DNA of 64,000 nt, taken from Geminicoccus roseus DSM 18922 (GTDB taxonomy: Bacteria; Pseudomonadota; Alphaproteobacteria; Geminicoccales; Geminicoccaceae). The DNA lies in NCBI RefSeq assembly GCF_000427665.1, contig NZ_KE386572.1, positions 868,001-932,000 of the forward strand, in the 5' to 3' direction. The notes below the pieces were generated by a model. It worked only from the letters and a program-made list of their open reading frames with translations. It had not been told where the DNA came from and searched no databases. Positions within the stretch are counted from its first letter, which is position 1; every line of letters starts with the position of its first letter. Positions 37,004 through 46,542 of the stretch are shown here, piece by piece. Made by a program: the position numbers and the translations under genes.

Positions 37004-39568
37004 ATGAAGTCTTCTCGGCCATCGTCGTTCAGCTTCCTGGCGGGCGGCGGGATCATGGCCGATCTCATCCGGCAGAAGGACTGGAGCGCCACCCCGCTCG
37101 GGCCGATCGAGACGTGGCCGTCGGCGCTGCGCACCTCGCTGGGCGTCAGCCTGCACTCCCGCTTCCCGGTCTGCATCTACTGGGGCCAGGAGATGCGGCT
37201 GCTGTACAACGACGCCTGGAGCTCGATCCCCGGCGACAAGCATCCCTGGGCGCTGGGCCGCCCGGCGCACGAGGCATGGCCGGACATCTGGGACGTGATC
37301 GGCCCGATGTTCAACCGGATCATGGACACCGGCGTCGCCGTCCACACCGAGGACGGCCTCCTGGCGATGCGCCGCCACGGCTACACCGAGGAATGCTACT
37401 TCAACTACAATGTCAGCCCGATCTATGGCGACGAGGGCGTGATCGGCCTGTTCAACGCGGTGATCGAGACGACCTATCAGGTTCTGGCCGAGCGTCGCTC
37501 CAGGCTGCTGCGCCAGCTGAGCGACAACACCCAGCAGGCCCGCAGCCTGCGCGAGGTCTGCACCCGCGCGGCCGAGGCCATCCGGACAGATCCGGCCGAC
37601 CTGCCGTTCTGCCTGTTCTACCTCCTGGACGGGGACGGCCAGGCGCGGCTGGCCGCCTCGGCGGGCGTGGCCGCCGGCAGCGCCCTGGCTCCGGGGTCCC
37701 TGGATCCTTCCGGCCCCGACGGCTTCTGGTCGCTGGCCGCCGCCCGGGCGCAGCCGGACGGGGTGCTCGACCGGTTCGCGGAGCGGCGCGGCCAGCCTCT
37801 GGTGCTGGAGCCCTGGCCGGAGCCGGTGGAGCAGGCGCTGGTCCTGTCCATCCCCAACAGCGCCCGCAGCGACGAGCAGATCGGCTTCCTGGTCGCTGGC
37901 ATCAGCCCCCGCCGCGCCCTGGACGATCCGTACCGGGCCTTCATCCACCACATCGCCGATCATGTCGCCGCCCGTCAGGCCGCGATGGAGGTGCTGGAGC
38001 AGGAGCGTCGCCAGAGCGAGCTTCTGGAGCGCCGGGTGGAGGAACGCACCCGCGAGCGCGACCGGATCTGGCGGGTCTCCCGCGACCTGCTGCTGGTGGC
38101 CGACGCGCAGGGGCGTTTCGTCGCGACCAACCCGGCCTGGCAGCTCCTGCTGGGCTGGAGCGAGGAGGAACTGCTCGGCAGGGATTCGGCATGGCTGAAC
38201 CATCCGGACGACGTGGAGCCGACCCGCGCCGAGATCGCCCGGCTGGCCGCCGGCCACACCGCCTTCAACTTCGAGAACCGGTTCCGCCACAAGGACGGCC
38301 ATTACCGCAGCTTCGCCTGGACGGCGGCGCTGGACGAGGGGCTGATCTATGCGGTCGCCCGCGACATCACCGACGAGAAGGCCGCGGCCGAGGCCCTGCA
38401 GGAAGTCCAGGACCAGCTGCGCCAGTCGCAGAAGATGGAGGCGATCGGCCAGCTCACCGGCGGGATCGCCCATGACTTCAACAACCTGCTGCAGGGCATC
38501 ACCGGATCGCTCGACCTGGTGCAGCGCCGGATCGCCCAGGGCCGGACCGACGATGTCGGGCGCTTTCTGACCGGGGCGATGACCTCGGCCAACCGTGCCG
38601 CCGCGCTGACCCACCGGCTGCTGGCCTTCTCCCGCCGCCAGCCGCTCGACCCGCGCCCGCTGCAGGTGAACCCGCTGCTGGCCTCCATGGAGAACCTGAT
38701 CCGGCGGACCATCGGCGAAGCGATCGAGCTGGAGCTGGTTCTGGCCGGCGGGCTGTGGCCCACGGTGTGCGACGCCAACCAGCTGGAGGCGGCGATCCTG
38801 AACCTGGTGATCAACGCCCGCGACGCGATGCCAAAGGGCGGCCGGCTGACCATCGAGACCTGCAATGTCGAGCTGGACGGCCGGTTCGCCGCCCATGGCC
38901 GCGGGGTCACGCCCGGCGACTATGTGGCGATCGCGGTCACCGACACCGGCTGCGGCATGGCGCCCGAGGTGGTGGAGCGCGCCTTCGATCCGTTCTTCAC
39001 CACCAAGCCGATGGGCCAGGGCACCGGGCTCGGCCTCTCGATGATCTACGGCTTCGCCCGGCAGTCCGAGGGCTATGCCCGGATCTACAGCGAGATCGGG
39101 CGTGGCACCACGGTCAAGCTGTTCCTGCCGCGGCGCCAGGACGCCCAGGAGCCGCCCGAGGAGTCGCCCCACGAGCCCGCCCCGCCGGCCGACGTCGACC
39201 GCGGCGTCGTCCTGGTGGTGGAGGACGAGGCGATCGTGCGCGCCCTGGTGGTCGAGCTGCTGGGCGACATGGGCTTCCGGGTCCGCGAGTTCGCCGAGGC
39301 GCAGGGGGCGCTGGATCTCCTGCAGGGCGGCGAGCGGGTCGACCTGCTGGTCACCGATATCGGCCTGCCCGGCATGAACGGCCGCCAGCTGGCCGATGCG
39401 GCGCGGATGGCGCGGCCCGAGCTGAAGATCCTGTTCATGACCGGCTATGCCGAGAACGCCATGATCTCGTCCGGCTTCCTCACCGCCGGCATGGCGATGA
39501 TCACCAAGCCGTTCGCCATGGAGGTCATGGCCAACCGCGTGCGCGAGATCATGAACGGCCAGCGCTGA
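37004..39568 (+). CDS. PAS/GAF hybrid sensor histidine kinase with receiver domain
   Basis: An 854-aa cytoplasmic hybrid kinase. An N-terminal PAS-like domain contains WSATPLGPIETWPSALRTS, common in blue-light and GAF-type kinases. A GAF-like domain spans about 180-330, followed by a coiled coil and a PAS domain (DRIWRVSRDLLLVADAQGRF). The HisKA domain has H490 in [12 protein letters not shown]. The ATPase domain has NLVINARDAM and [12 protein letters not shown]. The C-terminal receiver has VVEDEAIVRAL, the aspartate in LLVTDIGLPGMNG, and KPFAMEV. No membrane segment is visible. A GGAAC/GTTCC dyad lies upstream at 36952-36968. The signal is unknown. Confidence 0.9.
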   Translation: MKSSRPSSFSFLAGGGIMADLIRQKDWSATPLGPIETWPSALRTSLGVSLHSRFPVCIYWGQEMRLLYNDAWSSIPGDKHPWALGRPAHEAWPDIWDVIGPMFNRIMDTGVAVHTEDGLLAMRRHGYTEECYFNYNVSPIYGDEGVIGLFNAVIETTYQVLAERRSRLLRQLSDNTQQARSLREVCTRAAEAIRTDPADLPFCLFYLLDGDGQARLAASAGVAAGSALAPGSLDPSGPDGFWSLAAARAQPDGVLDRFAERRGQPLVLEPWPEPVEQALVLSIPNSARSDEQIGFLVAGISPRRALDDPYRAFIHHIADHVAARQAAMEVLEQERRQSELLERRVEERTRERDRIWRVSRDLLLVADAQGRFVATNPAWQLLLGWSEEELLGRDSAWLNHPDDVEPTRAEIARLAAGHTAFNFENRFRHKDGHYRSFAWTAALDEGLIYAVARDITDEKAAAEALQEVQDQLRQSQKMEAIGQLTGGIAHDFNNLLQGITGSLDLVQRRIAQGRTDDVGRFLTGAMTSANRAAALTHRLLAFSRRQPLDPRPLQVNPLLASMENLIRRTIGEAIELELVLAGGLWPTVCDANQLEAAILNLVINARDAMPKGGRLTIETCNVELDGRFAAHGRGVTPGDYVAIAVTDTGCGMAPEVVERAFDPFFTTKPMGQGTGLGLSMIYGFARQSEGYARIYSEIGRGTTVKLFLPRRQDAQEPPEESPHEPAPPADVDRGVVLVVEDEAIVRALVVELLGDMGFRVREFAEAQGALDLLQGGERVDLLVTDIGLPGMNGRQLADAARMARPELKILFMTGYAENAMISSGFLTAGMAMITKPFAMEVMANRVREIMNGQR

Positions 39569-39581
39569 CGGGCCTGCCAGG

Positions 39582-40841
39582 TCAGCTGGCCGTCGGCACC
39601 GTCCGCCGCACCACCGCGCCCAGGCTCAGCCCCTGGACCACCACCGAGAACAGGACCACGCCGTAGGTCGCGTCCAGGATCAGGGCGCGGGCCGGCTCTT
39701 CGGTCGGCAGCGACAGGGCCAGCGCCACCGAGATGCCGCCGCGCACCGCTCCCCAGGTCAGCACCGGGATGGTGCCCGGGGTGAAGGTCTGCCAGCGCCG
39801 CAAGGCCAGGATCGGCACGCTCACCGAGACGAAGCGCGCCGCCACCACCAGCGGGATCGAGAGCAGCGCCAGCCAGCCGAAGGACGGGGTGAACTGCACC
39901 ACCAGCACCTCCAGCCCGATCAGCAGGAACAGGACCGCGTTCAGGATGTCGTCGATCAGCGTCCAGAAGCCGAACACGTACTGCTTGGTGGTGTCGCTCA
40001 TCGCCCGCTCCGCACCCCGGTTGCCGATCAGCACCCCCGCCACCACCACCGCGATCGGGCCGCTCATGTGCAGGGCGGTCGCCAGCGCGTAGGTGCCGGT
40101 GACCAGGGCCACCGAGATCATCACCTCGATCGAGTAGTCGTCGATTCCGCGCAGGCCACGGTAGGCGATGAAGCCGGCGACCAGGCCCAGCACCGCGCCG
40201 CCGCCGGCCTCCACCAGCACCAGTTCGGCCAGGTGGGCGGCCTCGAACGAGTCGTCGCCGCTGCCAAGCGCCGCCTGCAGCGCGATGGTGAACAGGACCA
40301 CGCCGATGCCGTCGTTGAACAGGGATTCGCCGGCCATGTCGGTTTCCAGCGCATGGGGCACGTTGACCGCCTTGAGCGTGGAAAGCACCGCCACCGGGTC
40401 GGTCGGCGCGATCAGCGCGCCGAACACCAGCGCCCAGGCAAATCCCAGCTCCAGGCCGAGCAGGCCCGCCGCCAGCCACAGCCCGGTGGCCACCAGGAAC
40501 ATCGACATCACCACCCCGATCGTGGCGAGCAGGCCGACGCCCAACGCCCGGTTGCGCAGCCGCCCCAGGTCGACATGCAGCGCGCCGGCGAACAGGAGAA
40601 AGGCCAGCATCCCGTTCATGACCGTGTCGTAGAAGTCGATCTGCCGGATCGTCCCGGCCAGCGCCGCGTAGAGCTGGGTGCGCGGGAACAGCAGGTCGAT
40701 GCCGATCAGCAGCAGCGACGCGCCCAGCCCCATCACCAGGAGCCCGATGCTCGCCGGCAGCCGCAGCACCCGGTGGTTGATGTAGGCGAACACCGCGGTC
40801 ACCGTCAGCAAGGCCGCGATCAGTTGGAACAGCGAAAGCAC
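39582..40841 (-). CDS. Na+/H+ antiporter, CPA1 (NhaP-type)
   Basis: A 419-aa inner membrane antiporter with about twelve helices, exchanging Na+ or K+ for protons to control cytoplasmic pH. The ion-binding region FGALIAPTDPVAVLSTLK and the following GESLFNDGIGVVLF are the CPA1 hallmarks, and TWGAVRGGISVALAL is the late conserved motif. The gene is convergent with the hybrid kinase, 13 bp apart, and divergent from the respiratory operon. A link to proton-motive force management by the neighbouring oxidase is conceivable but not shown. Confidence 0.92.
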   Translation of the reverse strand: MLSLFQLIAALLTVTAVFAYINHRVLRLPASIGLLVMGLGASLLLIGIDLLFPRTQLYAALAGTIRQIDFYDTVMNGMLAFLLFAGALHVDLGRLRNRALGVGLLATIGVVMSMFLVATGLWLAAGLLGLELGFAWALVFGALIAPTDPVAVLSTLKAVNVPHALETDMAGESLFNDGIGVVLFTIALQAALGSGDDSFEAAHLAELVLVEAGGGAVLGLVAGFIAYRGLRGIDDYSIEVMISVALVTGTYALATALHMSGPIAVVVAGVLIGNRGAERAMSDTTKQYVFGFWTLIDDILNAVLFLLIGLEVLVVQFTPSFGWLALLSIPLVVAARFVSVSVPILALRRWQTFTPGTIPVLTWGAVRGGISVALALSLPTEEPARALILDATYGVVLFSVVVQGLSLGAVVRRTVPTAS

Positions 40842-40999
40842 CGGCGATTTTCCTGCTGGACGATGGAGGCGGATGGCCGACCGCCCCGTCCCGAACCGGC
40901 TGCCCCGAAGGCAGCTCTCGAAAACGGGAGCGTTCGGGATGAAACTTCTGTGGCAGCAGCAGGTTCACCAACGACGGGCTTGGATATCGTCATGGTGTA

Positions 41000-41668
41000 A
41001 TGCCGCAGATCTTCACCGCCACGGCCGACACCCGTCTGCGTGCCGCCCTCCTGGTCGCGGGTCTCGCCGTGGCGGGAGCCGGGCTGTTCGCCGGCGGCTA
41101 CATGGATTCGAGCTATGCCACCATGGTGGGCTGGGTGCAGGACCAGCCGGTCCCGTTCAGCCACCAGCATCACGTGGGGGGACTGGGCATCGACTGCCGC
41201 TATTGCCACACCGGGGTGGAGACCAGCCCGCAGGCCGGGCTGCCGCCCACCCATGTCTGCATGACCTGCCATTCCCAGGTCTGGACCGGCGCGCCGGTGC
41301 TGGCGCCGGTGCGCGAAAGCCTGGCGTCAGGCCAGCCGATCCCGTGGCGCCGGGTCGCCCGGGTTCCCGACTATGTCTACTTCAACCACGCGATCCACAT
41401 CGATCGCGGCGTGCCCTGCGTCACCTGCCATGGCCGGGTCGACCAGATGCCGCTCCTGTCCCGGGCGCAGCCGTTCCAGATGGGCTGGTGCCTGGAATGT
41501 CACCGCGATCCCGCCCCGCACCTGCGTCCCCCGGACCAGGTCACCCGGATGGACTGGTCGGACTGGGACCGGCACCCGGAGGAACACGCGTTCTACGGGC
41601 TCGACTACGTCAAGGCGCACGGCATCGAGCCGGCCAGGCTCGACGATTGCGGGATCTGCCACCGGTGA
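41000..41668 (+). CDS. actA: Alternative Complex III subunit ActA, pentaheme cytochrome c
   Basis: A 222-aa multiheme cytochrome of Alternative Complex III, the quinol:electron-acceptor oxidoreductase that replaces the bc1 complex. Five CXXCH heme sites are visible: CRYCH, CMTCH, CVTCH, CLECH and CGICH. A single N-terminal helix (LLVAGLAVAGAGLFAGGY) anchors it, with the hemes in the periplasm. FSHQHHVGGLGIDCRYCHT is typical of ActA. The start has no clear ribosome binding site; the upstream leader has two small hairpins. It is the first gene of a twelve-gene respiratory operon, overlapping actB by GTGA. Confidence 0.93.
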   Translation: MPQIFTATADTRLRAALLVAGLAVAGAGLFAGGYMDSSYATMVGWVQDQPVPFSHQHHVGGLGIDCRYCHTGVETSPQAGLPPTHVCMTCHSQVWTGAPVLAPVRESLASGQPIPWRRVARVPDYVYFNHAIHIDRGVPCVTCHGRVDQMPLLSRAQPFQMGWCLECHRDPAPHLRPPDQVTRMDWSDWDRHPEEHAFYGLDYVKAHGIEPARLDDCGICHR

Positions 41669-44643
41669 GCGGGTCCAGGCGCATCTTGGCAGAGCATCCC
41701 GCCGCCGCCCCGATCCGCGACCGGCTGCGCGGCCGCACCGGCCGCTCGTTCTGGCGCAGCCTGGACGAGCTCTCGGGCAGCCAGGATTTCCGGGACTACC
41801 TGGCCGCCGAGTTCCCTTCCCTGGCGCCGGCGGCAGGACAGGTCGACCGGCGCTCGGTCCTCAAGGTCATGGCGGCGTCCCTGGCGCTGGGCGGGCTTGC
41901 CGGCTGCGACGGCGAGCCCGACGAGAAGGCGCTGCCTTACGTGGAAGCGCCGGAGTTCGTCACGCCCGGCAACCCGAAATGGTACGCCACCGCCGTCACC
42001 AGCCAGGGCTATGCCCAGCCGGTGCTGGGCAAGACCCATGTCGGCCGGCCGGTGAAGCTGGAGGGCAACGACGTCCACCCGGTTGCCAGGGGCGCCATCG
42101 ATGCGTTCACCCAGGCGGCCCTGCTGGGACTCTACGACCCGGACCGCTCCGCGGCACCCCGCCATCTGGGCCGCACCGCCACCTGGGACGCGCTGGATCG
42201 CGCCCTCGTGGAGCAGGCCGGCCGGCTGGACGCGAGCGGCGGCCGGGGCCTGCGCCTCCTGACCGGCACGGTCACCTCGCCCACCCTGTCCCGCCAGATC
42301 GACGCGCTCCTGCAGCGCTGGCCCCTGGCGCGCTGGCATGTGGACGAGCCCGTGAACGCCGACCGCCGCCACGAGGCGGCCCGGATCGTGTTCGGCAGGC
42401 CGCTCGACCTGCATCTGCGCCTGGACCTGGCCGAGGTGGTGGTCGCCCTGGACGACGACCTGCTGGGGCCCGGCCCCCGCCAGGTCCTGCACAACCGGCT
42501 CTGGGCCGAGCGGCGCGCGGCGTTCCAGCGTCGCGACGGCGGCTCCCGGCTGTTCATGGCGGAACCCACCCCCTCGATCACCGGCGCCGTGGCCGAGGAC
42601 CGGCTGGTCGCTGGGCCGGCGCGCATCCCCGCCCTCGTCCGCGCCCTGGCCGAGGCGCTGGGCATCGAGGCGGGCCCGCCGCACACGCTCGCCGAACCGG
42701 AGCGCACCTGGGTGGATAAGGCGGCCGCCGCCCTGGTTGAGCGGCCCGGCCGGGCACTGGTGAGCGTCGGCCCGCACCTTCCCGCCGAGTGGCAGGCTTT
42801 GGCCCTCCTGATCAACGAGCGGCTGGACGCACTCGGCGCCACCCTGGCCTGCACCGAGCCGGTGGCGGCACGGCTGGCCGGATCCGGCCATTCGCTGGAG
42901 GCGCTCATCGACGAGATGGCGGCCGGGCGGGTGGAAGCCCTGGTGGTGCTCGGCTGCAACCCGGCCTATGCCAGCGCCGCTGAGCTGGATGTCGCCTCCC
43001 GGATGGAGAAAGTGCCGTTCCGCCTGCATGGGGGGCTGCACTACGACGAGACCGCTGCGCGCTGCCACTGGCACGCGCCTTTGCAGCACGAGCTGGAGAG
43101 CTGGAGCGATGCCCGGGCGGTCGACGGCACGGTCAGCATCATCCAGCCGCTGGTCCGCCCGTTCCACGCGGTCCGCTCGCCGCACGAGCTGGTCGACCGC
43201 CTGGGCGGGCAGCAGCGCGCCGGGCATGCGATCGTTCAGGAGACCTGGCGGGCGCGCTGGGGCCAGGCGTTCGAGGGCCGCTGGCGCAGCGCCCTGTATC
43301 GCGGCTTCGTCGAGGACAGCGCCGCTCCCCTGCTCCACCCGGCCGTCACCGGCCGTCCGTCGCTGCCGGCAGAGGACGACGTGCCGGCCGGCGATCTGGT
43401 CCTGGCGCTGCGGCCGGATCCCACCGTCTGGGACGGGCGCCATGCCGACAATGCCTGGCTGCAGGAGCTGCCCAAGCCGCTCACCAAGATGACCTGGGGC
43501 AACCCCGTCCTGGTCAGCCCGAGGCTCGCCGCCGAGCGTGGCCTCCGGACCGGCGACGAGGTGCAGGTCGGCCATGGCGGGCGCGCGATCATCGGGCCGG
43601 TCTGGGTGATGCCCGGCCAGGACGAGCGCACGGTGACCCTGACCTTCGGCTACGGGCGCAGCCGCTCCGGGCGGGTCGGCCAGGGCCTGGGCTACGATGC
43701 CTACCGGCTGCGCGGGATCGCCGATCCCTGGCACCTGGACGGCGCCACCCTGGTCGCCACCGGCCATCACCAGGAGATCGCCACCACCCAGCTCCACCAG
43801 GCGATGGACGGATTCGACTTCGTGCGCACCGTCGATCCGGCGGAGCTGCCGGAGGTACTGCCTTCCGGCAGCGCCGCCACCATCGCCCGGGACGAGGCCC
43901 CCAATCCCACCCTTTATCCGGAGCGCCATTGGGACAGCCCGTCCTGGGGCATGTCGATCGACGTCGACTTATGCACCGGCTGCAATGCCTGCGTGGTCGC
44001 CTGCGTCGCCGAGAACAACATCCCGATGGTCGGCAAGGAACTGGTGGCGGCGGGCCGCGAGATGCACTGGCTGCGGGTCGACCACTACCACGAGGGCGAC
44101 CCGGACGCGCCCCGCTCCTATTTCCAGCCGGTCCCCTGCATGCATTGCGAGGACGCGCCCTGCGAGATGGGCTGCCCGGTGAATGCCACCGTGCACAGTC
44201 CCGAGGGGCTGAACCTGCAGGTCTACAACCGCTGCATCGGCACGCGCACCTGCTCGTCCTTCTGTCCCTACAAGGTCCGCCGCTTCAACTGGTTCGACTA
44301 TACCGGCGACGACCCGGAATCGCTTCAGGCGATGCGCAACCCGGACGTGACGGTGCGCGACCGGGGCGTGATGGAGAAGTGCACCTACTGCATCCAGCGG
44401 ATCAGTGCTGCCCGGATCGCGGCCAAGATCGAGGGGCGGCCGATCCAGGACGGCGAGGTGGTGACCGCCTGCCAGCAGGCCTGCCTGACCCGCGCCATCG
44501 TGTTCGGCGACGTGGTCGACCCGGACACGAAGGTCAGCCGCCGCAAGGCGCAAGCGCGCGACTACAGCCTGCTGGAGGAAGCCAACACCCGGCCGCGCAC
44601 CACCTATCTGGCGAAGATCGAGAAGGCGGAGGGATCGTCGTGA
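41665..44643 (+). CDS. actB: Alternative Complex III subunit ActB, molybdopterin-oxidoreductase-like iron-sulfur protein
   Basis: A 992-aa periplasmic subunit. The N-terminus has the extended Tat-type translocation region (RSFWRSLDELSGSQDFRDYL, then DRRSVLKVMAASLALGGLAGC). The first two thirds resemble a molybdopterin oxidoreductase that has lost its cofactor. The C-terminal third is a ferredoxin-like domain with cysteine clusters CTGCNACVVAC, CMHCEDAPCEMGC, CIGTRTCSSFC and CTYC, plus CQQAC, matching three [4Fe-4S] and one [3Fe-4S] cluster in known ActB. The GTG start overlaps actA, and its stop overlaps actC. It relays electrons from quinol to the heme subunits. Confidence 0.93.
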   Translation: MSGSRRILAEHPAAAPIRDRLRGRTGRSFWRSLDELSGSQDFRDYLAAEFPSLAPAAGQVDRRSVLKVMAASLALGGLAGCDGEPDEKALPYVEAPEFVTPGNPKWYATAVTSQGYAQPVLGKTHVGRPVKLEGNDVHPVARGAIDAFTQAALLGLYDPDRSAAPRHLGRTATWDALDRALVEQAGRLDASGGRGLRLLTGTVTSPTLSRQIDALLQRWPLARWHVDEPVNADRRHEAARIVFGRPLDLHLRLDLAEVVVALDDDLLGPGPRQVLHNRLWAERRAAFQRRDGGSRLFMAEPTPSITGAVAEDRLVAGPARIPALVRALAEALGIEAGPPHTLAEPERTWVDKAAAALVERPGRALVSVGPHLPAEWQALALLINERLDALGATLACTEPVAARLAGSGHSLEALIDEMAAGRVEALVVLGCNPAYASAAELDVASRMEKVPFRLHGGLHYDETAARCHWHAPLQHELESWSDARAVDGTVSIIQPLVRPFHAVRSPHELVDRLGGQQRAGHAIVQETWRARWGQAFEGRWRSALYRGFVEDSAAPLLHPAVTGRPSLPAEDDVPAGDLVLALRPDPTVWDGRHADNAWLQELPKPLTKMTWGNPVLVSPRLAAERGLRTGDEVQVGHGGRAIIGPVWVMPGQDERTVTLTFGYGRSRSGRVGQGLGYDAYRLRGIADPWHLDGATLVATGHHQEIATTQLHQAMDGFDFVRTVDPAELPEVLPSGSAATIARDEAPNPTLYPERHWDSPSWGMSIDVDLCTGCNACVVACVAENNIPMVGKELVAAGREMHWLRVDHYHEGDPDAPRSYFQPVPCMHCEDAPCEMGCPVNATVHSPEGLNLQVYNRCIGTRTCSSFCPYKVRRFNWFDYTGDDPESLQAMRNPDVTVRDRGVMEKCTYCIQRISAARIAAKIEGRPIQDGEVVTACQQACLTRAIVFGDVVDPDTKVSRRKAQARDYSLLEEANTRPRTTYLAKIEKAEGSS

Positions 44644-45989
44644 GCGACGACGCCATCGCCGCGCCCGCCGGGCGCTATGCCGAGATCACCGAGGAAATCA
44701 CCCGGATCCCCCTGAACTACCCGGATCCCCGGGCCTGGTGGATCAGCTTCGGCCTGGCTTCAAGCCTTCTCCTGCTGTTCTTCGTCTCGGTGGGCGTCTT
44801 GTTCTGGAACGGGGTGGGGGTGTGGGGCAACAACATCCCGGTCAACTGGGGCCTCGCGATCTCCAACTATGTCTGGTTCCTGGGGATCGGCCATGCGGGC
44901 ACGCTGATCTCGGCGCTGCTGCTGCTCCTGAGCGCGCACTGGCGCAACTCGCTCAACCGCTTCGCCGAGGCGATGACCCTGGTCGCGGTGCTCTGCGCCG
45001 GCCTCTACCCGATCCTGCATCTGGGCCGGCCCTGGCTGTTCTACTGGATGGCCCCTTATCCCAACACCATGACGATCTGGCCGCAGTTCCGCAGCCCGCT
45101 CACCTGGGACTTCTTTGCGGTCCTGACCTACCTGATCGTCTCGCTGCTGTTCTGGTACATCGGGATCGTCCCCGACCTGGCCGCCACCCGCGACCGGGCG
45201 AAGAAGCGCCGCGCCCAGGTCTTCTACGGCCTGTTCTCGCTGGGCTGGCGCGGCTCCGCCCGCCACTGGCATCGCTGGCGGCAGAGCTACCGGCTCACCG
45301 CCGCCATCGCCGTGCCGCTGGTGGTCTCGGTGCATTCGGAGATCTCGCTCCTGTTCGCCGCCGGGCCGATCCCCGGCTGGAACTCCACCGTGTTCCCGCC
45401 CTATTTCGTGCTGGGCGCGGCGTTCTCCGGCTTCGCGGTGGTGGCGATGATCGCCGTCGCCCTGCGCCATGCGCTGCGCCTCTACGATCTGGTCACGCCC
45501 CGCCATTTCGACCTGCTCGGCAAGCTGCTGCTCACCACCGGCCTGATGACCGCCTACGGCTACTGGGCGGAAGTGTTCGACGTGCTCTATGCCGGCGGGA
45601 AGCAGGAGATGGCCACGCTGATCGACCGCCTCTGGGGCGACTATGCCTGGAGCTATTGGGGCGCCGTCCTCGCCAACTTCCTGCCCCTGCAGCTCCTGTG
45701 GTTCTCCTTTGCCCGGCGCAGCCCGCTGCTCCTGTTCCTGATCGGCCTCTCCGTCACGGTCGGCATGTGGTTCGAGCGCTACATGCTGCTGGTGACCAGC
45801 CTGTACCGCGACTACCTGGTCTCGTCGTTTGGCGGGTACCACGCGAGCTTCTGGGAATGGGCGCTGTTCGCCGGGATGCTCGGCGTCTTCATGGTGCCGT
45901 TCCTCCTGTTCGTGCGCTTCCTGCCGGTGATCTCCGCCGCGGAGATCAAGGAGGCGCTGTTCGAGGACCAGGGGCGCGCGGATGCGTGA
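44640..45989 (+). CDS. actC: Alternative Complex III subunit ActC, NrfD/PsrC-type membrane protein
   Basis: A 449-aa integral membrane protein of the NrfD/PsrC family with about ten helices, forming the quinol-binding subunit together with ActF. Characteristic stretches are NNIPVNWGLAISNYVWFLGI and GHAGTLISALLLLL, the arginine/histidine-rich LHLGRPWLFYW, and VSVHSEISLLFAAGPIPGW. The GTG start is in a GTGA overlap with actB. Its 3' end overlaps actD by 8 bp. ActC is proposed in structural work on this complex to couple quinol oxidation to proton movement. Confidence 0.93.
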   Translation: MSDDAIAAPAGRYAEITEEITRIPLNYPDPRAWWISFGLASSLLLLFFVSVGVLFWNGVGVWGNNIPVNWGLAISNYVWFLGIGHAGTLISALLLLLSAHWRNSLNRFAEAMTLVAVLCAGLYPILHLGRPWLFYWMAPYPNTMTIWPQFRSPLTWDFFAVLTYLIVSLLFWYIGIVPDLAATRDRAKKRRAQVFYGLFSLGWRGSARHWHRWRQSYRLTAAIAVPLVVSVHSEISLLFAAGPIPGWNSTVFPPYFVLGAAFSGFAVVAMIAVALRHALRLYDLVTPRHFDLLGKLLLTTGLMTAYGYWAEVFDVLYAGGKQEMATLIDRLWGDYAWSYWGAVLANFLPLQLLWFSFARRSPLLLFLIGLSVTVGMWFERYMLLVTSLYRDYLVSSFGGYHASFWEWALFAGMLGVFMVPFLLFVRFLPVISAAEIKEALFEDQGRADA

Positions 45990-46542
45990 GCCCGGCGCCC
46001 ATACCGAGGCTTTCGGCCTGCTCGCCGAGTTCGACCGGGCCGAGCGCCTGATCGAGAGCGTGAAGCGCGCGCGCGCCGCAGGCTTCCGGCGGATCGACGC
46101 CTATGCGCCGTTCATGGTCGACGGCCTGTCCGAGGCGCTGGACTTCCGCGACAACCGCGTCCCCTGGCTGACCCTGGCGGGCGGCGTGCTCGGCGCGGCC
46201 GTGGGCTACGGGATGCAGGTCTACACCAACCTGGACTATCCGCTCGACATCGGCGGCCGGCCCTTGCTGGCGCCGCAGGCCTTCCTGCTGATCACCTTCG
46301 AGCTCATGGTCCTGTTCGCGGTGCTGTTCTCGATCGGCGGGATGCTGGTCCTCAACCACCTGCCGCGCCTGCACCATCCCCTGTTCAGCGTGGACGCCTT
46401 CCACCTGGCGAGCTCGGACAAGTTCTTCCTGGTCGTGTTCAGCACCGACCCGAAATTCCACCAGGAGCGGACCCGCGCCTTTCTGGAGGAACTGGACCCG
46501 GTGCGGGTCGACCTGGTCGAGCATACCGAGGAGCCGGAATGA
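45982..46542 (+). CDS. actD: Alternative Complex III subunit ActD (DUF3341)
   Basis: A 186-aa membrane subunit of the DUF3341 family. An N-terminal soluble part (FGLLAEFDRAERLIESVKRA, then YAPFMVDGLSEAL) precedes two helices (WLTLAGGVLGAAVGYGMQVY; FLLITFELMVLFAVLFSIGG) and a C-terminal ferredoxin-fold-like tail ending in LDPVRVDLVEHTEEPE. ATG 45982 lies inside the end of actC, and its stop overlaps actE by ATGA. It contains no cofactor motif and is structural. Confidence 0.92.
   Translation: MREPGAHTEAFGLLAEFDRAERLIESVKRARAAGFRRIDAYAPFMVDGLSEALDFRDNRVPWLTLAGGVLGAAVGYGMQVYTNLDYPLDIGGRPLLAPQAFLLITFELMVLFAVLFSIGGMLVLNHLPRLHHPLFSVDAFHLASSDKFFLVVFSTDPKFHQERTRAFLEELDPVRVDLVEHTEEPE

Noticed and set aside
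40900-40960. Small hairpins before actA considered as an attenuator
   Set aside because: The stems are 6-7 bp with a wobble pair and lack a T-run; nothing distinguishes them from chance in GC-rich DNA.
40873-41664. Upstream extension of ActB through the ActA gene
   Set aside because: Sequence before GTG 41665 is a shadow of the heme protein; the Tat-like N-terminal region starts right after that GTG.
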